A stretch of 64,000 nt of DNA from Komagataeibacter saccharivorans. GTDB lineage: Bacteria; Pseudomonadota; Alphaproteobacteria; Acetobacterales; Acetobacteraceae. The number at the start of each line of letters is the position of its first letter. Position 1 is the stretch's first letter. Below the pieces are notes generated by a model. That model saw only the letters and a list, made by a program, of their open reading frames with translations, was not told the DNA's origin and did no database searches. Where the stretch lies: the NCBI RefSeq assembly GCF_003207825.1, contig NZ_NKTY01000002.1:62001-126000 (forward strand), in the 5' to 3' direction. Below, piece by piece: positions 56,280 through 64,000 of the stretch. A program made the position numbers and the translations under genes.

Positions 56280-56740
56280 GCAGGATATGCCTATAAGTGG
56301 GCAGTTCACGAAGGGAAAACAGAAGCCAGCGATCAGTTGACAAGGGACGCGCCGGGCGCTGAGCCTTGACCATATTCTGACGAAACGGTTGATGCTGCTT
56401 GACTGATTAAGGCGGGGATTCCGTACAGGCAGGATATGCCGTGTGGAACAACCCGATCATAAGCCCATGGTTCCCTTCCCGTCAAGTCCGGCCTGCATAC
56501 GGCACGAATGGACCTGCGGGGGCAGCCCGTGACGAAAGGGAAATGGCATCCGGCTACCATCCCCTGACAAAACGTTACTTTTCAATGACCTGATACAATT
56601 TCAGGCACCATGGCAACCCGACGTGGCGGGACATGGAAGACCCTGCCACCAGTAGCGGAATGGCAGATGCCGGGTTTATACTACCGGAACAGCCGAATCG
56701 GCACACATTCCGGCATCCGCGTTGCCACCATTACTTGATA
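56280..56740. other. Gap upstream of rho
   Basis: About 460 bases between the rho start and the corA stop. Small open frames there lack ribosome-binding sites and recognisable sequence. The rho promoter and leader are probably here; I see no clear riboswitch or terminator. Confidence 0.5.
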
Positions 56741-57709
56741 TTACTGTTTCCCCAGCCAGCCACGCCGCCAGAACCACAGCAGGGGCAGTATGACGGTCGC
56801 CGCCATCAGTCCCAGCGAATACCAGTAACCGTATTTCCAGTTCAGTTCCGGTATGTCGTGAAAATTCATGCCGTAAATACCAGCCACCAGTGTCGGGGCG
56901 ACACCGATGAAGCTGACCACGGTCAGTATCTTCATGCCGTTATTCTGCTCGATGCTGATGAAACCCAGCGTCGCATCCAGCAGGAACTGCACCTTGTTGG
57001 CGGTCTGTGACACGAAATCATTCAGGGAACGGATATCGCGTTCCACCGTACCCAGCCGCGCCTGCAACCGGTCGGACAGGTCATGGCGCTTGTTCTCGCC
57101 CAGAAAGATCGAAATACGCTCCAGCCCCAGCAGGCTGTCACGCACGGACGATCCCAGATCCCCCGACCGGCCCACCCGGCGCAGCATGTTGCGCAGCAGG
57201 GTGCCCGCCTGCGCCTGCCCCGGTTCCTCGGACTGGAACACATCGCGCGACATGCCATCGAGCGCCTGGCCCAGATGCTCCAGAATATCCGCCAGCCGGT
57301 CAACGATCGCTTCCAGCAGCAGTATGCCCGCCTCGTTTGCGCCCAGCGCCGTGCTCTGGTTCGCCACCTGCCGGGCCACCACGTCAAACGCGCTGAACCC
57401 GGTATAGCGGATGGTCAGCAGCCGGTCCTTCATGAGCACGAAGCCCACGGGGGAAACAAAAAAGTCATCGGGCGTCTTGCGCACCAGCGGGGTCGACAGA
57501 TAGACGGCGTCCCCTTCCATGAACAGGCGCGATGAACTCTCGATCTCGTCAAGCTGGGCGCGGGTGGGAATGCGCAGGCCGGTCACCTGGGCGGCAAGGG
57601 CTTCCTCCTCCTCGGTGGGATTGAGCAGGTCCAGCCACGCGGCTCCCGTCCCGTCGGCTGGCGTGGTCACGGTCTGGGCCGGGCTGCCGGGGCGATGCGC
57701 TAGAAACAT
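56741..57709 (-). CDS. corA: CorA family magnesium/cobalt transporter
   Basis: A pentameric Mg2+ channel. The 322-residue protein has a large N-terminal cytosolic domain with long helices (about 130-260), then two membrane helices at the C-terminus with YGMNFHD near residue 279, the GMN selectivity motif. The basic end (FWRRGWLGKQ) is typical. ATG 57709 is the plausible start. It is divergent from trpB; an inverted repeat lies between them at 57760. Confidence 0.94.
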   Translation of the reverse strand: MFLAHRPGSPAQTVTTPADGTGAAWLDLLNPTEEEEALAAQVTGLRIPTRAQLDEIESSSRLFMEGDAVYLSTPLVRKTPDDFFVSPVGFVLMKDRLLTIRYTGFSAFDVVARQVANQSTALGANEAGILLLEAIVDRLADILEHLGQALDGMSRDVFQSEEPGQAQAGTLLRNMLRRVGRSGDLGSSVRDSLLGLERISIFLGENKRHDLSDRLQARLGTVERDIRSLNDFVSQTANKVQFLLDATLGFISIEQNNGMKILTVVSFIGVAPTLVAGIYGMNFHDIPELNWKYGYWYSLGLMAATVILPLLWFWRRGWLGKQ

Positions 57710-57759
57710 GGGCTGTCTTTCTTAGGTTCCGACGGTGTCCATCCATCATGCGGCAGCAA

Positions 57760-57780
57760 ACATGTCAAATCATGACATGT
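57760..57780. promoter_or_regulatory. Inverted repeat between corA and trpB
   Basis: A perfect 8-bp inverted repeat, ACATGTCA and TGACATGT, spaced by five bases. It lies 51 bases before the corA start and 126 bases before trpB. It has the size and symmetry of an operator for a dimeric regulator; the target gene is not known. Confidence 0.45.
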
Positions 57781-57905
57781 CGCCCGCACGCCGTGGGGGC
57801 TGGTATTTTGTCGCCATCCGGTCCAGAACCGCCAGATACGCGGCCCGGGACGGCTGCATTCACGACTACAGAGCCACGCACCTAATTTCCTGCGGAGTAG
57901 CGAAG

Positions 57906-59135
57906 TTGAGCGCAACAGATACACAGGCAGGCGCCAACAGCCTGCGCAGCGGTCCCGACGGCCGCGGGCGTTTTGGAATTTTTGGCGGTCGTTTCGTCGC
58001 CGAAACCCTGATGCCGCTGCTGCTGGAACTGGACGCCGCCTACACGGCCGCGCAGGCGGACCCCGAATTCCGGCGCGAACTGGATTACTACCTGAAAGAT
58101 TACGTAGGCCGTCCCAGCCCGCTGTGGTTCGCCCGCCGCATGACCGACGCACTGGGCGGCGCGAAAATCTACATGAAGCGCGAGGAACTGAACCACACCG
58201 GTTCCCACAAGCTCAACAACGTCATGGGGCAGATCCTGCTGGCCCGCCGCATGGGCCGCACCCGCATCGTAGCCGAAACCGGCGCAGGCCAGCATGGTGT
58301 GGCCACCGCCACCGTATGCGCGCTGTTCGGCATGAAATGCGCGATCTACATGGGCGCCACCGATGTCGAGCGGCAGAAGCCCAATGTCTTCCGCATGCGC
58401 CTGCTGGGGGCCGAGGTCGTGCCCGTCACTGCCGGTGCGGGCACGCTGAAGGATGCGATGAACGAGGCCATGCGCGACTGGGTGACCAACGTGCATGATA
58501 CCTATTTCCTTGTCGGCACGGTCGCGGGGCCGCACCCCTATCCGCAGATGGTGCGTGATTTCCAGTCCATCATCGGCGTGGAAACCAAAGAACAGATCAT
58601 GGCCGCCGAAGGCCGCCTGCCTGATGCGATCGTTGCGGCCATCGGGGGCGGTTCCAACGCCATGGGGATTTTCCATCCCTTCCTTGATGATCCCGATGTC
58701 AGGCTGATCGGCGTGGAAGCCGCGGGCTGCGGCCTGGACAGCGGGCGTACTGCCGCATCCATCGAACGGGGCAAGCCGGGCGTGCTGCATGGCAACCGCA
58801 CCTATCTGCTGCAGGATGGGGACGGCCAGATCACGGAAGCCCATTCCATCAGCGCCGGACTGGATTACCCCGGTGTCGGCCCCGAACATTCATGGCTCAA
58901 TGACATCGGACGCGCGGATTACGTGGGCGCCACCGATCAGGAGGCGCTGGACGCCTTCCAGCTCTGTACCCGTACCGAGGGCATCATCCCGGCACTGGAA
59001 AGTGCGCATGCCATCGCCTACGCCGCCAAGATCGCGCCAGACATGGCGAAGGACAAAATCCTCGTGGTCAACATTTCCGGGCGGGGGGACAAGGACATCT
59101 TCACCGTTGCCGAACATCTGGGAGTGAAACTGTGA
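57906..59135 (+). CDS. trpB: Tryptophan synthase beta subunit
   Basis: Joins indole with serine, using PLP. The 409-residue protein starts at TTG 57906: GGAG lies eight bases before it, and the frame further upstream lacks support. It has [16 protein letters not shown], the PLP Lys102 in [23 protein letters not shown], the phosphate cup GGGSNAMG, and [16 protein letters not shown]. It overlaps trpA by GTGA, so alpha and beta subunits are made in step. accD and folC follow in the same direction. Confidence 0.97.
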   Translation: MSATDTQAGANSLRSGPDGRGRFGIFGGRFVAETLMPLLLELDAAYTAAQADPEFRRELDYYLKDYVGRPSPLWFARRMTDALGGAKIYMKREELNHTGSHKLNNVMGQILLARRMGRTRIVAETGAGQHGVATATVCALFGMKCAIYMGATDVERQKPNVFRMRLLGAEVVPVTAGAGTLKDAMNEAMRDWVTNVHDTYFLVGTVAGPHPYPQMVRDFQSIIGVETKEQIMAAEGRLPDAIVAAIGGGSNAMGIFHPFLDDPDVRLIGVEAAGCGLDSGRTAASIERGKPGVLHGNRTYLLQDGDGQITEAHSISAGLDYPGVGPEHSWLNDIGRADYVGATDQEALDAFQLCTRTEGIIPALESAHAIAYAAKIAPDMAKDKILVVNISGRGDKDIFTVAEHLGVKL

Positions 59136-59956
59136 GCCGCATCGCCCGCCGCTTCGCCACCCTGCGTCAGCAGGGCCGTGGCGCCCTGATCCCGTATGTG
59201 GAAGCCTGTGACCCGGATTACGATACCGCGCTGGCCATCCTGCGCGGCATGCCCGCGGCGGGCGCCGACCTGATCGAGGTTGGCGTTCCCTTCTCCGATC
59301 CGTCCGCCGATGGCCCGACCATCCAGAAGGCCGCCCTGCGCGGGCTGAAGGGTGGCTCCACCATGAAGCGCGTGCTGGAAATGATCGCGGCCTTCCGCGC
59401 GGATGATGACGAAACCCCGATCATCCTGATGGGCTATGCCAACCCGATCGAGGCTTACGGGCCGGAACGCTTCTGCGTGGATGCGAAGAAGGCGGGCGTG
59501 GACGGGCTGATCGTGGTTGACCTGCCGCCGGAAGAAGCCGACCTGCTCGGCGCGCCCGCGGCACAGGCCGGGCTGGACATCATCCGGCTGGTCGCCCCCA
59601 CCACGCCCGATGAACGCCTGCCCGTCGTGTTCAGCGGCGCATCCGGCTTCGTCTATTACGTCAGCATTACCGGCGTGACCGGCACGCGCACCGCCAGCAC
59701 CGATGAACTGGCGCAGGCCCTGCCCCGCCTGCGCCGGGCGACCGACCTGCCCATCGCCATCGGCTTTGGCATCCGCACACCCGAACTTGCGGCAAACGCC
59801 GTGCGCGTGGCGGATGCCGCCGTTGTGGCCTCCGCCCTGCTCAACACGCTTGAAGGCACGCTGGACGCGGCAGGACAGGCCACCAGCCGCACCGTGCCCG
59901 CGGTACTGGAACAGTTGCGCGCGCTGGCGGATGCGGTGCATGACGTGCGGAAATAA
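59132..59956 (+). CDS. trpA: Tryptophan synthase alpha subunit
   Basis: Splits indole-3-glycerol phosphate into indole and glyceraldehyde 3-phosphate. The 274-residue barrel has [17 protein letters not shown] with catalytic Glu49 and Asp60, [23 protein letters not shown], and [14 protein letters not shown]. The GTG start overlaps the trpB stop. A gap of about 70 bases leads to accD. Confidence 0.97.
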   Translation: MSRIARRFATLRQQGRGALIPYVEACDPDYDTALAILRGMPAAGADLIEVGVPFSDPSADGPTIQKAALRGLKGGSTMKRVLEMIAAFRADDDETPIILMGYANPIEAYGPERFCVDAKKAGVDGLIVVDLPPEEADLLGAPAAQAGLDIIRLVAPTTPDERLPVVFSGASGFVYYVSITGVTGTRTASTDELAQALPRLRRATDLPIAIGFGIRTPELAANAVRVADAAVVASALLNTLEGTLDAAGQATSRTVPAVLEQLRALADAVHDVRK

Positions 59957-60027
59957 ATGACAATCTGGCCCAATCGTTCATCTGCCTGTATTGAACAGGC
60001 GCCCAGACTATCTGAGGGAGAGGCAAT

Positions 60028-60894
60028 ATGAGCTGGCTGACCGAATACGTCCGTCCCAAGATCCGTGGCCTGCTCAAGCGGGAAGTGCCGGACAACCTGT
60101 GGACCAACTGCGAATCGTGCGAGCAGATGATCCTGACCAAGGACCTGCACAAGGCGCTGAACGTGTGCCCGCACTGTGGCCACCACATGCGCGCCAGCGT
60201 AGCCGAACGGCTGGAATGGACATTCGATAACGGCGAATATACCCGTATCGAACTGCCCAAGGTGCCTGTGGACCCCCTCTCCTTCCGTGATCGCAAGCGT
60301 TATACGGACCGCCTGAAGGATGAGCGCGCCAAATCCCACCTTGATGAATCCATGGTGGTTGCCCATGGCCTGATCGGCGGCCAGAACGCGGTCGTGGCCG
60401 TGATGGCGTTCGAGTTCATCGCCGGGACGATGGGTGCGGCATTGGGCGAGGCCTTTCTTGCCGCAGCCCGTCTGGCCATCCTCCAGCAGTCCCCCCTGAT
60501 CGTCTTTACCGCATCGGGCGGCGCACGCATGCAGGAAGGCATGATCAGCCTCATGCAGATGCCGCGTACCACGGTCGCGGTGGAAATGCTCAAGGAAGCG
60601 GGCCTGCCCTATCTTGTGGTTCTGACTAACCCGACCACGGGCGGCGTTTCCGCATCCTTCGCCATGCTGGGCGATGTCCAGATTGCCGAACCCAATGCGC
60701 TGATCGGCTTCGCGGGCCAGCGCGTGATCGAGGATACCGTGCGCGAAAAGCTGCCCGAAGGCTTCCAGCGCGCGGAATACCTGCTCGATCACGGCATGCT
60801 CGACATGGTGGTGAAGCGCGCCGACCTGCGGACCGTTCTGGCGCAGTTGATCGGGCAGCTCAACTTCCGCCATATCGCCCGTCCCGCCGCCTGA
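60028..60894 (+). CDS. accD: Acetyl-CoA carboxylase carboxyltransferase beta subunit
   Basis: With AccA, moves CO2 from biotin to acetyl-CoA. The 288-residue protein has a zinc ribbon with Cys28, Cys31, Cys47 and Cys50 (C-x2-C-x15-C-x2-C), and the crotonase-fold part with FTASGGARMQEGMISLMQM and NPTTGGVSASFA. GGGAGAGG precedes the ATG. It is followed by folC after 19 bases; trpBA-accD-folC is a common Alphaproteobacterial order. AccB and AccC are at 2605-4406. Confidence 0.97.
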   Translation: MSWLTEYVRPKIRGLLKREVPDNLWTNCESCEQMILTKDLHKALNVCPHCGHHMRASVAERLEWTFDNGEYTRIELPKVPVDPLSFRDRKRYTDRLKDERAKSHLDESMVVAHGLIGGQNAVVAVMAFEFIAGTMGAALGEAFLAAARLAILQQSPLIVFTASGGARMQEGMISLMQMPRTTVAVEMLKEAGLPYLVVLTNPTTGGVSASFAMLGDVQIAEPNALIGFAGQRVIEDTVREKLPEGFQRAEYLLDHGMLDMVVKRADLRTVLAQLIGQLNFRHIARPAA

Positions 60895-60913
60895 ACCCGG
60901 GCAGGATACCAGC

Positions 60914-62236
60914 ATGAGCGCACGGACCCTCGGGCCCGAATTCGTCGGTCGGGCGGGGCAGATACTCGAACGGCTGAACCGCCTGTATCCGGCCCTGATC
61001 GACCTGTCCCTGACACGGCTGGAAACGCTGCTGGCGCGCCTCGGTCATCCGGAGCGGCACCTGCCGCCGGTGGTCCATGTGGCCGGCACCAATGGCAAGG
61101 GCAGCACCTGCGCCCTCATGCGCGCCATTGCCGAAGCGGGCGGATGGCGGGTCCATGTCCTGACATCGCCCCATCTGGTCCATGTGACCGAACGCTTCCG
61201 CATCGCGGGTGAAATCGTAGGCGAAAGCGAACTGACCGCGGTTCTGGAAGAGATAGAACGGGTCAATGACGGTGCGCCGATTACGGTGTTCGAAGTCCTG
61301 ACGGCAGCAGGCTTCGTGCTGTGCGCGCGCCACCCGGCGGACCTGACCATTGTGGAAGTGGGACTGGGCGGGCGTTGTGACGCCACCAACGTGCTGCGGC
61401 AGCCCGCAGCATGCGCGATTACCGCCATCTCCATGGATCATGAGGCGTTTCTGGGCGACACGCTCGCCGCCATCGCGGGCGAAAAGGCGGGGATCATCAA
61501 ACCGGGCGTGCCTGTCGCCACGGGCCGCCAGCCCTCCGAAGTCATGGATGTCCTGATCAGCACGGCACGTGAAAACGCAGCCCCGCTCTGGCGGCGCGAC
61601 CATGAATGGTCCGTGGAAGCCACTGCGGATGGGTCCGGCCTGCTCTACCGCGATGCGCGCGGCACGCTGGACCTGCCCCTGCCCGGCCTGCGTGGCGCCC
61701 ACCAGATCGACAATGCAGGACTGGCGCTGGCGACCCTGCGCGCCAGTGACCTGCCCCTGCCGCAGCAGGCATGGGGCGGCATTGCGCATGCGCGCTGGCC
61801 CGCGCGCATGCAGCGACTGGACGGCCAGCTTGCCGCCATGCTGCCGACAGGCTGGGAACTGTGGCTGGATGGCGGGCATAACCCCGGCGCGGGCGAAGTG
61901 CTGGCACAGGTGATGGATGCGTGGCCTGACCGGCCCACCCATCTGGTCATTGGCATGAAACAGACCAAGGATGCTACCGGCTTTCTTGCCCCGCTCCTGA
62001 CCCGCGCGACCAGCGTGCAGGCCGTGGCGGAAAAAGACCAGCATCTGGCACAGCCTGTGGCCGACATCATCGCGGCATCGAACGGCAAGGCGACGGCAGG
62101 CCCCACATTGCGCGAAGCACTGGCCAGCCTGACCCGTACCGCACCGCCGGACGCACCACCCGCGCGCGTCATCATATGCGGCAGCCTGTATCTGGCGGGT
62201 GTCGCCCTGCAGCAGGATGGCTGGCAGGCAGGCTGA
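60914..62236 (+). CDS. folC: Bifunctional folylpolyglutamate/dihydrofolate synthase
   Basis: Adds glutamate to dihydropteroate and to folates. The 440-residue Mur-ligase-like protein has the ATP loop HVAGTNGKGST (residues 55-65), SPHLVHVTERFRIAG, the VGLGGRCDATNVL metal-binding motif, and LDGGHNPGAG in the C-terminal domain. ATG 60914 is suitable. It ends the trp-acc-fol unit; the sugar porter converges on it 42 bases later. Confidence 0.95.
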   Translation: MSARTLGPEFVGRAGQILERLNRLYPALIDLSLTRLETLLARLGHPERHLPPVVHVAGTNGKGSTCALMRAIAEAGGWRVHVLTSPHLVHVTERFRIAGEIVGESELTAVLEEIERVNDGAPITVFEVLTAAGFVLCARHPADLTIVEVGLGGRCDATNVLRQPAACAITAISMDHEAFLGDTLAAIAGEKAGIIKPGVPVATGRQPSEVMDVLISTARENAAPLWRRDHEWSVEATADGSGLLYRDARGTLDLPLPGLRGAHQIDNAGLALATLRASDLPLPQQAWGGIAHARWPARMQRLDGQLAAMLPTGWELWLDGGHNPGAGEVLAQVMDAWPDRPTHLVIGMKQTKDATGFLAPLLTRATSVQAVAEKDQHLAQPVADIIAASNGKATAGPTLREALASLTRTAPPDAPPARVIICGSLYLAGVALQQDGWQAG

Positions 62237-62278
62237 CAGGCACCCCGGCAGCCTGCGATGCAGGCTGCCGGACAGATA

Positions 62279-63694
62279 TTACCGGGAGTCGGGCAACGGA
62301 TCGCCCTGCCCGATTTCACGCAGCGGCAGGCCCGCCATCAGGCGCTGTTCGATCTTTTCAAGCGACATGTCGCGTGTTTCGGGAACGAAGCGCCATGTCA
62401 CCAGCACGAAAAACAGGTTGAGCCCGGCAAACAGCCAGAAGGTCGGGCCATTGCCCATCCATTGCAGCAGCGACAGGAAGCTGGCCCCCACGATCATGTT
62501 GGCGACCCAGTTCGTCAGGGTGGAAATGGAAATGCCAAGGTCACGTCCCTGCAGCGGCTGCACCTCCGAACACAGGACCCACATCAGCGGCCCGGCGGAC
62601 ATGGCGAAGCCGGAAATATAGATCAGCAGCATGAAAACCGAGATGATCTGTTCCGTCTGCCCCAGAACGGGACGGTTCAGCATGAGCCCGAGGAAACCCA
62701 TCCCGATCGCCATGATAATGAAGCCGGTATACAGGATCGGCTTGCGTCCCCAGCGATCGACCAGGCCAATGGCGATGAACGTGGCCAGCATGTTCACCAG
62801 CCCCACCATGGCCGTACACCATAGCTGCGCAGGCCCTACATAACCCGCCAGCGCGAAGATCTTGGGCGCGTAGTACATGACCACGTTCACCCCGGCGAGC
62901 TGCTGCATGACCTGCAACGCCATGCCCAGAAAGATGGAGCGGCGGAAATTGCCGTTATGGCGCAGCAGGCTCCAGCCACGCTGCTTCATCTGAAGCTGGC
63001 GGCTGATATTCTGTATTTCCTGCATGGCGACGCTGTGGTCGTCACGCAGGTCTTCAAGCACCTGTAGCGCTTCGCTGCGGCGGCCCCGCATCATGAGCCA
63101 GCGCGGGCTGTAGGGCAGGAACAGCACACCAATCAGGAACAGCACGCCGGGCACGGCGGCAACCGCGAACATGCCGCGCCAGTTGCCGGAATAGCTGAAC
63201 ATGGTGTTGCTGAGAAAGGCTATGAAAATGCCAGCCGTGATCATGAGCTGGTAGGTCGAGATCATGGCGCCACGCGCCTGCTCGCTTGCGATCTCGGACA
63301 GGTAGAGGGGCGCGGTAAAGGCCGCCACCCCGATGGCCAGCCCCATGACCAGCCGCCCCACGATCATGGACGGGATCGACCATGCCAGCGCGCAGGCCAG
63401 CGATCCCGCCACGAATACCAGCGCACCGACCAGCAGCGCATGCTTGCGCCCGATCTGGTGCGACATCCACCCCCCGCACAGCGAGCCTATGGCGGCGCCT
63501 GCCATCATGGAACTGACAATCCATTCCTGCTGCAGGGTAGAGGCGTGGAAAGTCCGCGCCAGCAGGTCCAGCGCACCGGATATGACGCCGATATCCAGTC
63601 CCGCCATAAGCCCCGCCAGCGCGGCGAGGCAGCCGATAATAAGGGTACGCAGTCGCGTGGAATCAGATCCAGTTGTCTCGGATGGATTTCCCAT
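62279..63694 (-). CDS. Sugar porter family MFS transporter (GalP/XylE-like)
   Basis: A 471-residue proton-sugar symporter with 12 predicted helices. Motifs: MSHQIGRKHALLVG after helix 2, the middle-loop PYSPRWLMMRGR, MQQLAGVNVVMYYAPKIF in helix 7, VDRWGRKPILYTG, and the sugar-porter end PETRDMSLEKIE. It resembles galactose/arabinose/xylose importers; the substrate is not fixed. It is convergent with folC. Confidence 0.92.
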   Translation of the reverse strand: MGNPSETTGSDSTRLRTLIIGCLAALAGLMAGLDIGVISGALDLLARTFHASTLQQEWIVSSMMAGAAIGSLCGGWMSHQIGRKHALLVGALVFVAGSLACALAWSIPSMIVGRLVMGLAIGVAAFTAPLYLSEIASEQARGAMISTYQLMITAGIFIAFLSNTMFSYSGNWRGMFAVAAVPGVLFLIGVLFLPYSPRWLMMRGRRSEALQVLEDLRDDHSVAMQEIQNISRQLQMKQRGWSLLRHNGNFRRSIFLGMALQVMQQLAGVNVVMYYAPKIFALAGYVGPAQLWCTAMVGLVNMLATFIAIGLVDRWGRKPILYTGFIIMAIGMGFLGLMLNRPVLGQTEQIISVFMLLIYISGFAMSAGPLMWVLCSEVQPLQGRDLGISISTLTNWVANMIVGASFLSLLQWMGNGPTFWLFAGLNLFFVLVTWRFVPETRDMSLEKIEQRLMAGLPLREIGQGDPLPDSR

Positions 63695-63739
63695 GGGGGC
63701 CGGTCCTGTAATGATTTTTATTGTTGCCGGAAATTATGT

Positions 63740-64000
63740 TCAGTCCTGCCCGGCCACGCCGGTCAGGAGATAGAACGATACACCATAGCGCCGTGTCCGG
63801 TCAGGATCATTTTCCACCAGGCCATCGATGGCAAAGCGTTTCACGCGGAAAATGACCGGCACATCCCCCTGCCCGCCATCGGGTTCCGTGATGTCCATCA
63901 TGTCCGCAAGCCATGCGGGCACGCCATTGCGTTCCGTCAGCACCAGCGGCGCACGGGCCGAGAACAGGACCGTGCCCCGGGCCTGTATCGTTTCCAGCTC
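63740..64000 (-). CDS. Partial hypothetical protein, cut by the window edge
   Basis: The last 86 codons of a frame open to the end of the window. The visible part has beta-rich sequence ending with KRFAIDGLVENDPDRTRRYGVSFYLLTGVAGQD. I do not recognise a family. It lies 45 bases upstream of the sugar porter on the same strand, and its start is outside the window. Confidence 0.5.
   Translation of the reverse strand, partial: ELETIQARGTVLFSARAPLVLTERNGVPAWLADMMDITEPDGGQGDVPVIFRVKRFAIDGLVENDPDRTRRYGVSFYLLTGVAGQD

Overview
The window looks like a stretch of chromosome from an acetic acid bacterium (Acetobacteraceae, Alphaproteobacteria), most likely Komagataeibacter/Gluconacetobacter. That placement is inference from high GC, the proteins themselves, and Alphaproteobacterial gene orders: aroQ-accB-accC, mnmE-mnmG-rsmG-parA-parB beside rho, and trpB-trpA-accD-folC. 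Almost all of it is housekeeping chromosome at about 90% coding density. I see no rRNA, insertion sequence, prophage or CRISPR array.

Layout. 0.2-4.5 kb: a YihY/BrkB membrane protein, an RlpA-like cell-wall protein, then aroQ-accB-accC closed by a strong terminator. 4.5-12.4 kb: a FUSC-type exporter, apt, a Bcr/CflA exporter, a TVP38 membrane protein, heme A synthase and a GT-C glycosyltransferase. 12.9-19.2 kb: two small glycine-rich secreted proteins, ferrochelatase, mutY, a DUF721/DciA-type gene, and the trpF-pyrF-lapA group. 19.3-24 kb: an M20 peptidase joined by overlap to pdxA and pdxJ (vitamin B6), and tldD. 24.2-27.2 kb: a very large secreted trehalase with long Ala/Pro/Thr-rich arms.

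27.3-31.5 kb is the most accessory-looking part. It holds four minus-strand genes: a polyprenol-phosphate-mannose-synthase-like GT2, an Alg9-like GT22, a PIG-V-like GT-C protein and a 73-residue membrane protein. It lies next to tRNA-Pro and resembles a small set of lipid-linked mannosylation enzymes. 31.8-38.8 kb: a LOG-family protein, an MFS carrier, a Nudix hydrolase, folD with a short MetF-like gene, a DegP/HtrA protease, tadA and a tiny secreted peptide. 38.8-45.2 kb: a probable operon ftsK-rluA-(702-residue PLP-enzyme-like protein)-(histidine phosphatase). 45.4-47.7 kb: rsmD, an RluB-type pseudouridine synthase, a glutamine-amidotransferase-like hydrolase and tRNA-Lys.

47.8-56.3 kb is the chromosome-partition region. 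mnmE, mnmG, rsmG, parA and parB are tightly packed, and two perfect 16-bp parS palindromes lie inside the rsmG and mnmE reading frames; rho lies just beyond. This suggests the window is close to the replication origin, although dnaA and oriC are not in it. 56.7-64 kb: corA, then trpB-trpA-accD-folC, a sugar porter and a truncated gene at the edge.

Start codons were refined where a better Shine-Dalgarno sequence or family length argued for it. Several starts remain uncertain and are marked so.
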